From: Psychrosphaera algicola
Lineage (GTDB): Bacteria > Pseudomonadota > Gammaproteobacteria > Enterobacterales > Alteromonadaceae
Reading direction: 5' to 3'
Length of the DNA stretch: 64,000 nucleotides
Assembly (NCBI RefSeq): GCF_028401425.1
Contig: NZ_JAQOMS010000002.1
Location: forward strand, 3,658,001 to 3,722,000
Of this stretch, positions 10,256 to 18,964 are shown piece by piece; within the stretch, counting starts at the first letter, position 1; every line of letters begins with the position of its first letter. The translations under genes and the position numbers were made by a program. The notes beneath the pieces were generated by a model, which searched no databases, was not told where the DNA came from, and was given only the letters and a program-made list of their open reading frames with translations.

Positions 10256-10328
10256 AATGTTTATTGTTAACTTCATTATTAAAGACAATACTCGACGGTT
10301 ATTGGTTACAAATAAATATGATAAAAGG

Positions 10329-11261
10329 TTATCCACCGCTGCCCATAATAGCGGACAAAGCGATATCATTGAGTTCGCCTGCCAATATTTGGTATTGGCT
10401 AATACTCATACCTGTGCAAGTTAAATTTCGTTCACAGGTTTGGCTAAATATTTTAGAGCCGGTATTAACTCGATATTTTTCAGGTGAGATATGAGAAAAG
10501 CGCTGAATTTCATAATCAAATATTTCAATTAACGATGGTGCGCGAACGGTTATGACCTCTGTGCCATCGTCTTCAGGCCAACGAAACGTAGATTTTCTCT
10601 TGGCTTTTGAGTTTGGAGCCTGCTGAGTTTCGATGCTGTCAGATGTCTTATTTTGAATGGCGCCATTCGATTTTTTCGCAACGACTTGTTGCTCCGTATT
10701 GGCTTCTGTTTCCTTAGCTAAATTTGTGATGATCTCGTATACATCAGGTAAGTTGTCGGCATTAACTTCCCTTTTAAATAGATATGCTCGATAAATTCCC
10801 TAACCTGCTTGTTATTCTGTTCATAGGCTTTAGTTAGCCATTTGTCAGCATCTGAAAGTGATTTTTCACCTAATTGGCCACGATAGTAAATAACACCGAG
10901 GATAAATGAAGATTGCCCACTGCCATTGCGGGCTGCCTTTTTAAAGTATTTTAAAGACTCATCGTAATCAAAGTTTTCTTTGTCAGTAAGGTAGATATAA
11001 CCAAGTTTGAACTGCGCTAAGGACGAACCAAATTTTGCAGCCCGCCGATAAGTTTTTATCGCGCTGGAGGGATCTTTTTCGTGCCGTATCCTACCCAATA
11101 CATATCTCCTAAGGCGTACATTGCATCAGCGTAACCACGTTTAGCATACTGCCTAAACTCTTTAAAGTAAGTCACACACTCAGCATCAAGACATTCTTCC
11201 ATTTGATTGGCATAGATTGTTGGATTAAAAAAATCAAAAAAACGATAAATAATTTTTTCAT
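10329..11261 (-). CDS. Exported Sel1-repeat protein, three frameshifts
   Basis: Reconstructed from three frames. The N-terminus (start ATG 11261) is MKKLFIVFLIFF, a signal peptide, leading into YANQMEECLDAECV after a T-run slip near 11230. Sel1-type repeats follow (YADAMYALGDMYWVG, AQFKLGYIYLTD, GQSSFILGVIYYRG), with a slip in the run at 11074-11079. After a third slip near 10772-10775 the protein continues through a polar linker to a C-terminal domain (FRWPEDDGTEVITVRAP, GSKIFSQTCE, CTGMSISQYQ) ending at TAA 10329-10331. It is about 311 residues. Sel1 repeats are helical protein-interaction scaffolds, often in envelope signalling. The C-terminal part has no ATG and would be missed by simple gene finding. 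Confidence 0.8.
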
Positions 11262-11320
11262 TTCAAGCTCCTTGTTTATTTACTTGCATTCATTACGTTA
11301 AATACGATGTGTCAGTTCTG

Positions 11321-12273
11321 TTAATCGTCATGCCACTTTAATTCGCAGCTTGCTTCCGAGACTTCTAAAACACTAATTTGCCATTCTTTATTATCGTTAA
11401 TCATTTCAGCCGCGAGCAGATAATTTTTGTTTGGAAGAACATCAAGCGTGAATTCCTTTTTTCATGAAGGGTTTTAAACATCGGACGCTTTTTTGTATAT
11501 CTTGCTGCGGGTTCAGATTTAAATAGAAGTTTATGACGGCCAGCTTTTAGTCTAACAGAGTTTAGGGCCCCGTTTTGCTTTGAAATAATACCCATGTTGG
11601 AAACGATTTGACCGCTGAAGTTTTGGGTCGTTTTACCATCGATACGGCGCAGTTCTAACGGAAAAAACGTTCTGTCGCTTCTTGCTTTTGGGATCGTGTA
11701 TACACGCCCACATTGATCTTCTAAGTTGTCTAATTTTAGGGTGAAGTCAGAATATCAGTGACACTTAACACGGCTGTTAAGGTTTTTCGCTCGCCACCTT
11801 GCTGTACGTCTAATTTGATACTTTGTTTGTCGGTGAAACTACGAACAAAAGAAGAGAAGGCCGTAAGTTGGCTTCTATGGGCTGGAATATCATCGAGGAA
11901 AAATAGTTTATCGCCGGAATTGAGTCCCAATTTTTCCGCTACGCTACCTATGGGTGATACCGACTATATGAAAGTAGTTGTCGTTACTTTGAACATCGAG
12001 CACTAAGCCTAGATCACTAATACGTGTGGGTTCTGAAGACAATAACTGTTCAAAATCACTTAATGAATTACCTCTTTGCGCCTCAATGTTTTTAACCCGT
12101 AAAATAGTCTCAGTTGTGGTTTGCTTTAATTGCGCTAATAATTTTGCTGACTCAGGTGATAATGAATTTGTTTCGTCATCACTGAATGGCTGTCCTTCAA
12201 CATTTTTATTCGCTAGTAGCGAGCCACTTGAGATAAGTGCTGAGATAAATAAAATAACTTTTACATAAGACAT
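11321..12273 (-). CDS. Exported PDZ-domain protein with C-terminal WHD module, three frameshifts
   Basis: It begins MSYVKVILFISALISSG, a signal peptide with likely cleavage after LLA. A Ser/Glu/Leu-rich helical stretch follows, then a PDZ-like domain (GSVAEKLGLNSGDKLFFLDD) and a C-terminal module from CGRVYTIPK to SCELKWHDD that is homologous to the protein at 9734-10180. Frames change near 11948 (one extra base before GSVAEKLG), near 11750 (one missing base before the DFTLKLDNLEDQCG segment) and in the A run near 11461 (before EFTLDVLP). The end is TAA 11321-11323 and the length is about 317 residues. It starts eight bases after the anti-sigma gene. No protease domain is visible, so PDZ here probably binds protein termini in the periplasm. 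Confidence 0.82.
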
Positions 12274-12281
12274 AACAATCC

Positions 12282-12839
12282 CTATATCTTCATTGTGGCA
12301 GGCGAAGTGGTTTTAGCTAAAATCCTTTCGATTTCAGATTTTCGTTGACGCCACAAATCGTGAATAACAACTTTATTACTTTGACTTAAATATGCGTTTT
12401 GGATCTGACTGTCTAATAACATCAAATTATGATTAATCTGAGCGGTTTCACTATAATCATACTGCCTTGCCATTTGCTTTTGTAATTCAGTATTTTGATC
12501 TATCAAAAGGCTTGTCTCTCTGTCTATCGTGTTATTTTCGGGCATCAAAAAATATACTGAAGTTGCAAATAAAATGCTCGCGGCCATGGCAAACCATTTG
12601 GGTTGTAATTTTAATTTAGTGACATTTGAAGTTGGATTTTGGGCCCGTTGAAAATCGTCCCAACTAGGTGCGCGCTTATTTTCGATATTTGTTGTTAACT
12701 CGGTTTGCATGTTCAAATTGGCAAACGAACTTCGTATTGCAGTCAAATTATTGAATCGAGACAGACACTCCTCACATTGCATAATATGTGGCTCGTCACC
12801 TGTGGATCCTAAAAGTTGTAAATCGGTTAAATGTTTCAT
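12282..12839 (-). CDS. Zinc-finger anti-sigma factor
   Basis: A 185-residue single-pass membrane protein. The N-terminus holds H-x3-C-x2-C (HIMQCEEC), the signature of zinc-binding anti-sigma domains that hold ECF sigma factors inactive. A membrane segment (WFAMAASILFATSVYFLM) lies near residue 105 and the C-terminal 70 residues would be periplasmic, with helical character. The start at ATG 12839 overlaps the sigma-factor stop by four bases (ATGA), a strong sign of coupled translation and partnership. The target sigma is inferred from this arrangement. Confidence 0.9.
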   Translation of the reverse strand: MKHLTDLQLLGSTGDEPHIMQCEECLSRFNNLTAIRSSFANLNMQTELTTNIENKRAPSWDDFQRAQNPTSNVTKLKLQPKWFAMAASILFATSVYFLMPENNTIDRETSLLIDQNTELQKQMARQYDYSETAQINHNLMLLDSQIQNAYLSQSNKVVIHDLWRQRKSEIERILAKTTSPATMKI

Positions 12840-13390
12840 TGTTCTGCCAATACTTTTAGTTGCTGATAACAACGCATCAAGACAACTTTTGAGTAACTCA
12901 CTGACTTATCCAATAACTCAGCAATCTCTTTATGTTTATAGCCTTCAATTTCGTGAAGGACAAAAACGGTTCTGTATTCGTCATTAACCCGCATTAACAG
13001 AGAATTTATATCTCGAACCGCACTAAGCCAATTCTCGTTAAACAGACTTGTCGTTTCGATAATATCCTCTTCGGGGAGTTCGCAATTAAATTTGTTTTGT
13101 ACTTTAAGCTTGTTAATTGCTTGGTTAATCACAATTCTTTTTAACCATGCAACAAAAACCTGTTCACCTTGGTATTGCTTGATATGGCGAAATACATTGA
13201 TAAATGCATCCTGTAAAACATCCTGAGCCAACTCGTGATGCTTTACCATTCTCAGTGCAATACCATAACCAATACCGCTGTATTGTTCGTAAATTGCTTT
13301 AAATGCAGCTTCATCACCAACTTTTGCGCGCTCTAGTATCTCTTTTGAGACAAGTTGGTTAAATTCCGTATTTAAAGGCATAACATCCAT
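12836..13390 (-). CDS. ECF sigma factor (RpoE-like)
   Basis: A 184-residue sigma-70 family factor with only regions 2 and 4. Region 2 includes DEAAFKAIYEQY, the DVLQDAFINVFRHI polymerase-binding helix and the FVAWLKRIVINQAINK -10-recognition segment. Region 4 is RTVFVLHEIEGYKHKEIAELL with the helix-turn-helix SVSYSKVVLMRCYQQLK. It is intact and heads a five-gene minus-strand locus (sigma, anti-sigma, PDZ, Sel1, small exported protein). It is not the classical rpoE-rseABC arrangement: no rseB or rseC is present and the anti-sigma is of the zinc-finger class. Confidence 0.93.
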   Translation of the reverse strand: MDVMPLNTEFNQLVSKEILERAKVGDEAAFKAIYEQYSGIGYGIALRMVKHHELAQDVLQDAFINVFRHIKQYQGEQVFVAWLKRIVINQAINKLKVQNKFNCELPEEDIIETTSLFNENWLSAVRDINSLLMRVNDEYRTVFVLHEIEGYKHKEIAELLDKSVSYSKVVLMRCYQQLKVLAEQ

Positions 13391-13408
13391 AAATTTCGAG
13401 TTTTATCT

Positions 13409-13437
13409 AAAGACAATGGGATCGTTCAAAAGGTTAC
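13409..13437 (-). promoter_or_regulatory. Candidate autoregulated ECF promoter
   Basis: On the minus strand GTAACC (13437-13432) is followed after 17 bases by GTCTTT (13414-13409), upstream of the sigma-factor start at 13390. An AAC-containing -35 with a GTC-containing -10 and this spacing is typical of ECF-dependent promoters, which often drive their own operon. This is a pattern match only. Confidence 0.5.
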
Positions 13438-13533
13438 AAAAAATTTAACCATATAGGTTTTTTTCTTTAGTATCGAATTTTAACGAGATTTATCTGTGTT
13501 GGAGGATTGGTATAAGATAGCGAAATGCAGATA

Positions 13534-13562
13534 CAAAAAAGCCCGCTACATTGAACGGGCTT
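13534..13562 (-). terminator. Intrinsic terminator of suhB
   Basis: GCCCG/CGGGC hairpin with a ten-base loop, followed on the minus strand by six T residues. It lies about 45 bases past the suhB stop. Confidence 0.8.
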
Positions 13563-13604
13563 GATAAGTTAAACCAAAACGTTTGAGTTTTGGATTAGCG
13601 GTAA

Positions 13605-14408
13605 TTACTTAGAACGTAAACCGTCGTTTAAGTGTGGACGAATCGTTTTTAAAATTGAGCCCAATACTTTTGGTGTTGCGACAACGATATTGCCAGATTT
13701 GTCGAAGTTGTTACCACCTTCAAAGTCAGATACTACCGCACCCGCTTCAATGGCGATTAATTGGCCGGCAGCTGTATCCCAAGGCTTTAAGCCCATTTCC
13801 CAAAAACCTTCCATACGACCCGCTGCGACATAAGCCAAATCTAATGCAGCTGAACCGGCACGACGCATATCCGCAACTTGTGGGAATAGGTCAGCAAAGA
13901 TGTTTTGATAAGCTTCAAGTTGGTGTTTTTGTTTGAACGGAAAGCCTGTTCCAATTAACGTGCCTGAAAGGTCACGTGCTTTAGAAACTCGAATGCGTTT
14001 GCCGTCTAATTGAGCGCCTGCACCTTTCGATGCAGTGAACATTTCACCACGAATAGGATCTAAAATTACGGCCTGTTCTAATTTTCCATCAACCTTAAGG
14101 GCAATAGAAACGGCAAAGTGAGGGATGCCTTTAATGAAGTTTGTTGTGCCATCTAATGGGTCGATGATCCACTGATATTTTTCGTCGCCTGCGGTAATTC
14201 CACTCTCTTCGGCAATGAATGAGTGATCTGGGAAAGAGGCTTTGATAGTTTGGATGATTGCTTCTTCTGCTTCCTTGTCAACATTAGTTACAAAGTCATT
14301 AGAGCCTTTTAGTTCAGCTTTAACCATATCAAGTTGCTCGAACGCACGAGCGATAATTTTACCAGCATTACGCGCAGCACGGACTGCGATGTTTAACATC
14401 GGTTGCAT
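13605..14408 (-). CDS. suhB: Inositol-1-monophosphatase SuhB
   Basis: A 267-residue magnesium-dependent phosphatase, the same length as E. coli SuhB, which also acts in ribosomal RNA antitermination. Motif 1 (WIDPLDGTTNFIKGIPHFAVSI) and motif 2 (WDTAAGQLIAIEAGAVVSDFEG) of the Li-sensitive phosphatase superfamily are intact, with the metal-binding EES at residues 67-69. The start MQPMLNIAVRAARNAGK matches the family. Intact, single gene with its own terminator. The physiological role as rRNA processing factor is carried over from E. coli. Confidence 0.96.
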   Translation of the reverse strand: MQPMLNIAVRAARNAGKIIARAFEQLDMVKAELKGSNDFVTNVDKEAEEAIIQTIKASFPDHSFIAEESGITAGDEKYQWIIDPLDGTTNFIKGIPHFAVSIALKVDGKLEQAVILDPIRGEMFTASKGAGAQLDGKRIRVSKARDLSGTLIGTGFPFKQKHQLEAYQNIFADLFPQVADMRRAGSAALDLAYVAAGRMEGFWEMGLKPWDTAAGQLIAIEAGAVVSDFEGGNNFDKSGNIVVATPKVLGSILKTIRPHLNDGLRSK

Positions 14409-14754
14409 TTACAATCACCTATTTGTAGAAAGAACGTAAGTATTCTGAATATTCGAAGACACGGCAACGCCGCAGAGTCTTATACAAGCTTTCGCTTTGA
14501 GCTCTACATCAAACATCAGAACAGATTACTAAAGAACATTTTTTAAACAGTCGCGCATTGTAGAGATTTTTTGAAAAAAGTAAATAGTTAATGCTAAAAA
14601 TGTGGAGGCAATGGCTAATTTTGACTAGGGTTGTAGAGGTTTTGCACAGGAGTGGCTGAATAAATCAGCAGCAGTAAACAAGCGATAATTTGGCAGGGTT
14701 AAACGAAAATTTAACCCAAACCAAATGTGCTAACTGTTTAAATATCAAACAATT
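14409..14754. other. Intergenic region upstream of suhB
   Basis: 346 bases without a convincing gene. It holds the presumed suhB promoter and an inverted repeat at about 14697-14718 (GGGTTAAA, six-base loop, TTTAACCC) 36 bases beyond the DUF2750 stop. The repeat may end that transcript but lacks a T tract. I see no RNA gene here. Confidence 0.5.
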
Positions 14755-15105
14755 TTATAGCGCTTCAATTTCAGCAACTTCCTGCGTAAAGTCGACAACT
14801 TCTAATTCTTCGCATGGGCCATTATCTTCCCAGTCTAAGCCGATTAAAATGTCGTCTTCTTTTAGTTCCTCAAACCAAAACTCTAACCATTCAGCAACAG
14901 AAATTTGAGTTGGGACAAAATCAGACCATTCATCAACACAACATTTTTGTGCCATAGACTCTGTAGACCATAACGGCATTGTTTCTGCGTTTTCAAAATT
15001 TGAAGAATCGGCAACAACCCATCCGTCATTCGCTTTGTCGTGTAAACCCCATAACATTTGGGTGGCTTTTACTTCTTTAAAAAATTCTGCAGTTACGTCA
15101 GACAT
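14755..15105 (-). CDS. DUF2750 family protein
   Basis: A 116-residue acidic cytoplasmic protein. The pattern of an early LWGL segment, a central MPLWSTESMAQKCC and a C-terminal WLEFWFEELKEDDILIGLDW followed by EELEVVDF resembles DUF2750, a family of about 110-130 residues without known function. It begins 25 bases after ygiQ ends, on the same strand, and may be its last operon member. Intact. Confidence 0.75.
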   Translation of the reverse strand: MSDVTAEFFKEVKATQMLWGLHDKANDGWVVADSSNFENAETMPLWSTESMAQKCCVDEWSDFVPTQISVAEWLEFWFEELKEDDILIGLDWEDNGPCEELEVVDFTQEVAEIEAL

Positions 15106-15130
15106 ATTGATTCCTTACCGGGTACGGTTT

Positions 15131-17416
15131 TTAGTATTTGATTTTGGTTTTTTGTCGACGTCGATGTTGAACCACTATTATTGCGGCTCGATGACGCAGG
15201 AGCTGGTTTTTGCCATGTTTAAATTGGCCAAGCCCTGTATGACGAGACAATGCTTTTTGTCCACGACCACCTTTGCTAGCAGACATACGTTCTTCATCTG
15301 CGGATGCTGGTGGCACTAAGTGTTGTTTACCGTGACCGATTAACTTAGTCAGGCCCATGTCTTTTAAGGCATGGCGGATCATTTTCCAGTTTTTTGGATC
15401 GTGATAACGCAAAATAGCCTTATGTAAACGACGTTCTTTTTCGCCACGAGGGATCGCAACAAGATCGTTTTGACGTTTAACTTTATGCAGTGTATCAATT
15501 TCAGTGTGATACATAGTTGTCGCCGTCGCCATTGGCGATGGGTAGAAGTTTTGCACTTGATCGAGTCTGAATCTGTTTTCTTTTAACCAAAGGGCTAAGT
15601 TGATCATATCGTCAATAGTTGTACTAGGGTGCGCAGCGATAAAGTAAGGAATAAGGTACTGCTCTTTTCCTGCCTCTTTCGAGTACTTTTCAAACAACTC
15701 TTTAAATTTGTCGTAGGTGCCCATACCCGGTTTCATCATCTTAGACAATGGACCTTCTTCGGTATGTTCAGGCGCAATTTTTAGATAACCACCAACGTGA
15801 TGAGTAACGAGTTCCTTGACGTAACGTGGGTCTTGGATCGCTAAGTCATAACGCACACCAGAGGCGATAAGAATTTTCTTCACACCCGGTAATTCACGTG
15901 CTCGCTGATACAATTTAATCGTAGGTTCGTGGTCGGTGTCCATGTGCTTACAAATATCGGGGTAGACACAGGATGCACGGCGACATGTTGCTTCGGCTTT
16001 AGCGCTTTTACAACGCAACATATACATGTTGGCCGTTGGGCCACCTAAATCAGAGATGACACCAGTAAAGCCTGGAACCGTATCTCGAATTTGTTCAATT
16101 TCATTGATGATTGAATCTTCTGAACGACTTTGAATAATACGACCTTCATGTTCGGTTATTGAACAGAAAGTACAACCACCGTAACAACCACGCATGATAT
16201 TAACTGAAGTTTTTATCATTTCGTAGGCTGGAATTTTTTACCTTCATACTTTGGATGAGGGATACGCGCAAACGGCATTCCAAAAACATAATCCATCTCT
16301 TCCGTTTCTAAAGGAAACGCTGGTGGATTGATCCAAACACTTCGGTCACCGTGACGTTGGAATAACGCTTTAGCACAACTAGGATTGGTTTCCTGATGCA
16401 AAATTCGGTTGGTATGTGCATATAGAGTTTGATTTTGTGATACAACTTCAAACGCTGGCAGTTTAATGTAAACACGGTCCCATGGACGTCTTAACTGCGC
16501 TTTGGTTTTTTCTTGTCGTATGGTTGTACAACAATCGCTTGGCTGGCGTCTTTATCTACTGCGCTTTCTTCTATGGCTTGATCTTTATTGCCACAAGTAT
16601 TTGGCTCGTAATCTTGATAAGGGCTATAGAGAGGGTCGATGATCCTGGTTTGTCGATTTGTGTCGAATCAATGCCTTGCCAATCTGGTAACGCATCTTTA
16701 GTTATAATTGCGGTGCCACGAACGTCTCTAATATCTTTTATATCTTCACCACGAGATAAACGATGCGTGACTTCAACAAGCGGGCGTTCAGCATTACCAA
16801 AAACCAACATGTCGGCTTTGGAATCAAAAATGACACTTCGGCGTACTTTGTCTGACCAATAATCGTAGTGACTAATGCGGCGTAAGCTTGCTTCTATTCC
16901 ACCAACAATGACCGGGACACCTTTGAAGGCTTCGCGACAACGTTGTGAATAAACCGTTACTGCACGGTCTGGGCGTTTACCACCTATATTGTCTGGCGTG
17001 TAAGCATCATCATGGCGTAATTTACGGTCCGATGTATATCGGTTGATCATTGAGTCCATGTTACCGGCGGTAACCCCAAAATACAGATTTGGTTTACCGA
17101 GTCGTTGGAAATCATTTTTACTTGTCCAGTCTGGCTGGTCGATGATCCCAACGCGAAACCCTTGAGATTCCAGCATTCGGCCGATAACCGCCATACCAAA
17201 ACTTGGATGGTCGACATACGCGTCACCCGTAACAATAATTACATCGCAGGAATCCCATCCTAGTAAATCCATTTCTTCACGAGTTGTTGGTAAAAATGGC
17301 GCTGGACCAAAACATTCCGCCCAAAATTTTGGGTAGTCCCACAACATTTGGTCACTATGGACGGTGGCCTGTGGTGGTTTGACTGCTTTTGTCGCAACAG
17401 TAGATTGAGATTGCAT
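15131..17416 (-). CDS. ygiQ: YgiQ family radical SAM protein, three frameshifts
   Basis: A large radical SAM protein of unknown substrate. The N-terminal part starts at ATG 17416 and carries ECFGPAPFLPTTREEMD, GDAYVDHPSFGMA, GVTAGNMDSMINRYT and GGIEASLRR. The radical SAM cluster motif is CYGGCTFC, followed by EHEGRIIQSRSEDSI and KIAPEHTEEGPLSKMMKPG. Frame changes lie near 16648 (after IDKPG), near 16493 (before LRRPWDRVYIKLP) and near 16214 (between FQP and EMIKTSVN). Each is resolved by a single base. The reconstructed length is about 760 residues, in the range of the family. It is divergent from the PAP2 phosphatase gene. Confidence 0.94.
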
Positions 17417-17615
17417 AAATAGATGTACCCGAGCTTTGCAATTAAATATCAACTTGAACAAATTTTGTACAAGAAATGAAGACGCGGGATTATACAGAAA
17501 TTTGATCAGAAGTGGAAAAGGGTTTTCCCTATATTCGAACTTTTCATAAATATATAACTTGAAGCTTTGCAATTCCGCCTTAGAATAGAGGCGATTTTTT
17601 GTCTAAAGGTGCATT

Positions 17616-18386
17616 ATGAGTGAACAGATGGAATCGGCAACTGAATGTGTTGAACCGAGAAAAACAATAACAAAATCAACATGGTTTGGACTTGCGGCGT
17701 TTGTTTTAGTTTCGTTATTTTTCTATTTATTCCCGCAAGTAGACTTGTGGGTTTCAAGTAAATTTTACGATGAACAAAATGGATTTTATTGGAATGAAAC
17801 CCAATTAGTTCAAATAACCTACGATATCTTTAAGCATATGCCTAAGTTATTGCTACCAGTCATGTTTATATTTTTACTTTTAAGTATTAAAAACGTGTAT
17901 TGCAAAATCCGTCGGCATTTGTGTTTATTTGCTTTAGTCACTTTATTAGTTGGCTCAGGTATAATTGTCCACAATGTATTTAAAGATCATTGGGACCGAG
18001 CTCGTCCAAGAACGGTTGTCGAGTTTGGTGGTGACAAGACGTTTTCTCCTGCGTGGGTAATCTCGGACCAATGTGAACGTAATTGTTCATTTGTCAGTGG
18101 TCATGCTGCAATGGGCTTCTACTTTATGATCTTAGGGTGGTTACTAGGTTCACGTAAGTGGTTCTACATCGGTTTAGGTATAGGCGCGGCCGTTGGCATG
18201 ATACGAGTTGTGCAGGGAGGTCACTTCTTAAGTGACTCCATCTTGGCTGGGTTTATGGTCTACTGGACAATTTGGGTATTTGCAAAATGGATGCGGGTTC
18301 CTAATCCAGGAGACGATTGGCAATGCCCACAAGTTGAAAAGCAGCGTAAGTTATGTGAGCAAGAAAAAGCCGCTGAATCAGCTTAA
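17616..18386 (+). CDS. PAP2-family membrane phosphatase
   Basis: A 256-residue membrane protein with about six hydrophobic segments. The three phosphatase motifs are present: KDHWDRARPR (motif 1, K-x6-RP), SFVSGHAAMG (motif 2 with the catalytic His) and RVVQGGHFLSD (motif 3). Such enzymes dephosphorylate lipid phosphates such as phosphatidylglycerophosphate, undecaprenyl pyrophosphate or lipid A; the substrate here is undetermined. An AAAGGTG ribosome site precedes ATG 17616. The C-terminal tail is soluble and charged. Intact and apparently monocistronic. Confidence 0.9.
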   Translation: MSEQMESATECVEPRKTITKSTWFGLAAFVLVSLFFYLFPQVDLWVSSKFYDEQNGFYWNETQLVQITYDIFKHMPKLLLPVMFIFLLLSIKNVYCKIRRHLCLFALVTLLVGSGIIVHNVFKDHWDRARPRTVVEFGGDKTFSPAWVISDQCERNCSFVSGHAAMGFYFMILGWLLGSRKWFYIGLGIGAAVGMIRVVQGGHFLSDSILAGFMVYWTIWVFAKWMRVPNPGDDWQCPQVEKQRKLCEQEKAAESA

Positions 18387-18713
18387 TTTATCTTTATAGT
18401 CATAGCATCACGTTCGACAATTTTATTTGGAATAGAATTGTCGTTCGTGAGATTGTCCCCTCGAAAACCTTTCGTTTAGTAAGCATTATTTTACAATTCA
18501 TCGTGCTACACCTCTCTTCATCATAATTTGTTTTCTACTATTCCCTACCGAACTCATCGCTTGGTTCTCTTAAATACCCTTATCTTTGTTGCCTTTTTCA
18601 TATGTTTTTTCCGAACTGATTAGCTTACTAATTAACTAAATGTCTATGTAACCTTGAAATAATTACTAATTTCGCCCAGAATACTTAGTGTTCTAATAGT
18701 TAGAGGTGGAATC
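18387..18713. other. Intergenic region with imperfect inverted repeat
   Basis: 327 bases without a credible ORF. At 18409-18449 CACG-TT-CGACAATT pairs with AATTGTCG-TT-CGTG around a 15-base spacer, the two TT pairs forming an internal bulge. It lacks a T tract, so it may be a processed end or binding site rather than a terminator. The rest is pyrimidine-rich with nothing recognisable. Confidence 0.4.
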
Positions 18714-18875
18714 ATGTTTACTGGTAAGCGATTAAGTAGAGCACCGGATTATATTGGGTATCTTTGTTTTTGGTTGATTATAGGTGTTTATGTGGTGCCC
18801 ACTATGGCTTTTAGAGGTTTGTGCAGTGCTGTCAATTATTTGGACAGGCTTACACAAAAGTGGTTATATGGTTAA
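18714..18875 (+). CDS. Small membrane protein (53 residues) upstream of putP
   Basis: A short ORF preceded by a strong AGAGGTGGA ribosome site eight or so bases before ATG 18714. The product has a basic N-terminus (FTGKRLSRAPDYIGYL), one hydrophobic helix (CFWLIIGVYVVPTMAF) and a polar C-terminus ending in LTQKWLYG. I do not recognise it. Its position 89 bases before putP and its good ribosome site suggest a real gene, possibly a partner or leader for the proline symporter, but this is inference. Confidence 0.55.
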   Translation: MFTGKRLSRAPDYIGYLCFWLIIGVYVVPTMAFRGLCSAVNYLDRLTQKWLYG

Positions 18876-18898
18876 ATTAATTCGTAGACGAATTAATT
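18875..18898. repeat. Perfect 11-base inverted repeat upstream of putP
   Basis: AATTAATTCGT and its exact complement are separated by the two bases AG. It starts at the last base of the 53-residue ORF stop codon and lies 66 bases before the putP start. There is no T tract. The short loop and symmetry favour an operator for a dimeric regulator, for example the MarR protein encoded just downstream of putP. Confidence 0.55.
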
Positions 18899-18964
18899 AT
18901 TGATTGCGCCAGAGAGAATGTTTATACATTCTTTCTTTGTATTTAACACACTATGAAGTTGATT

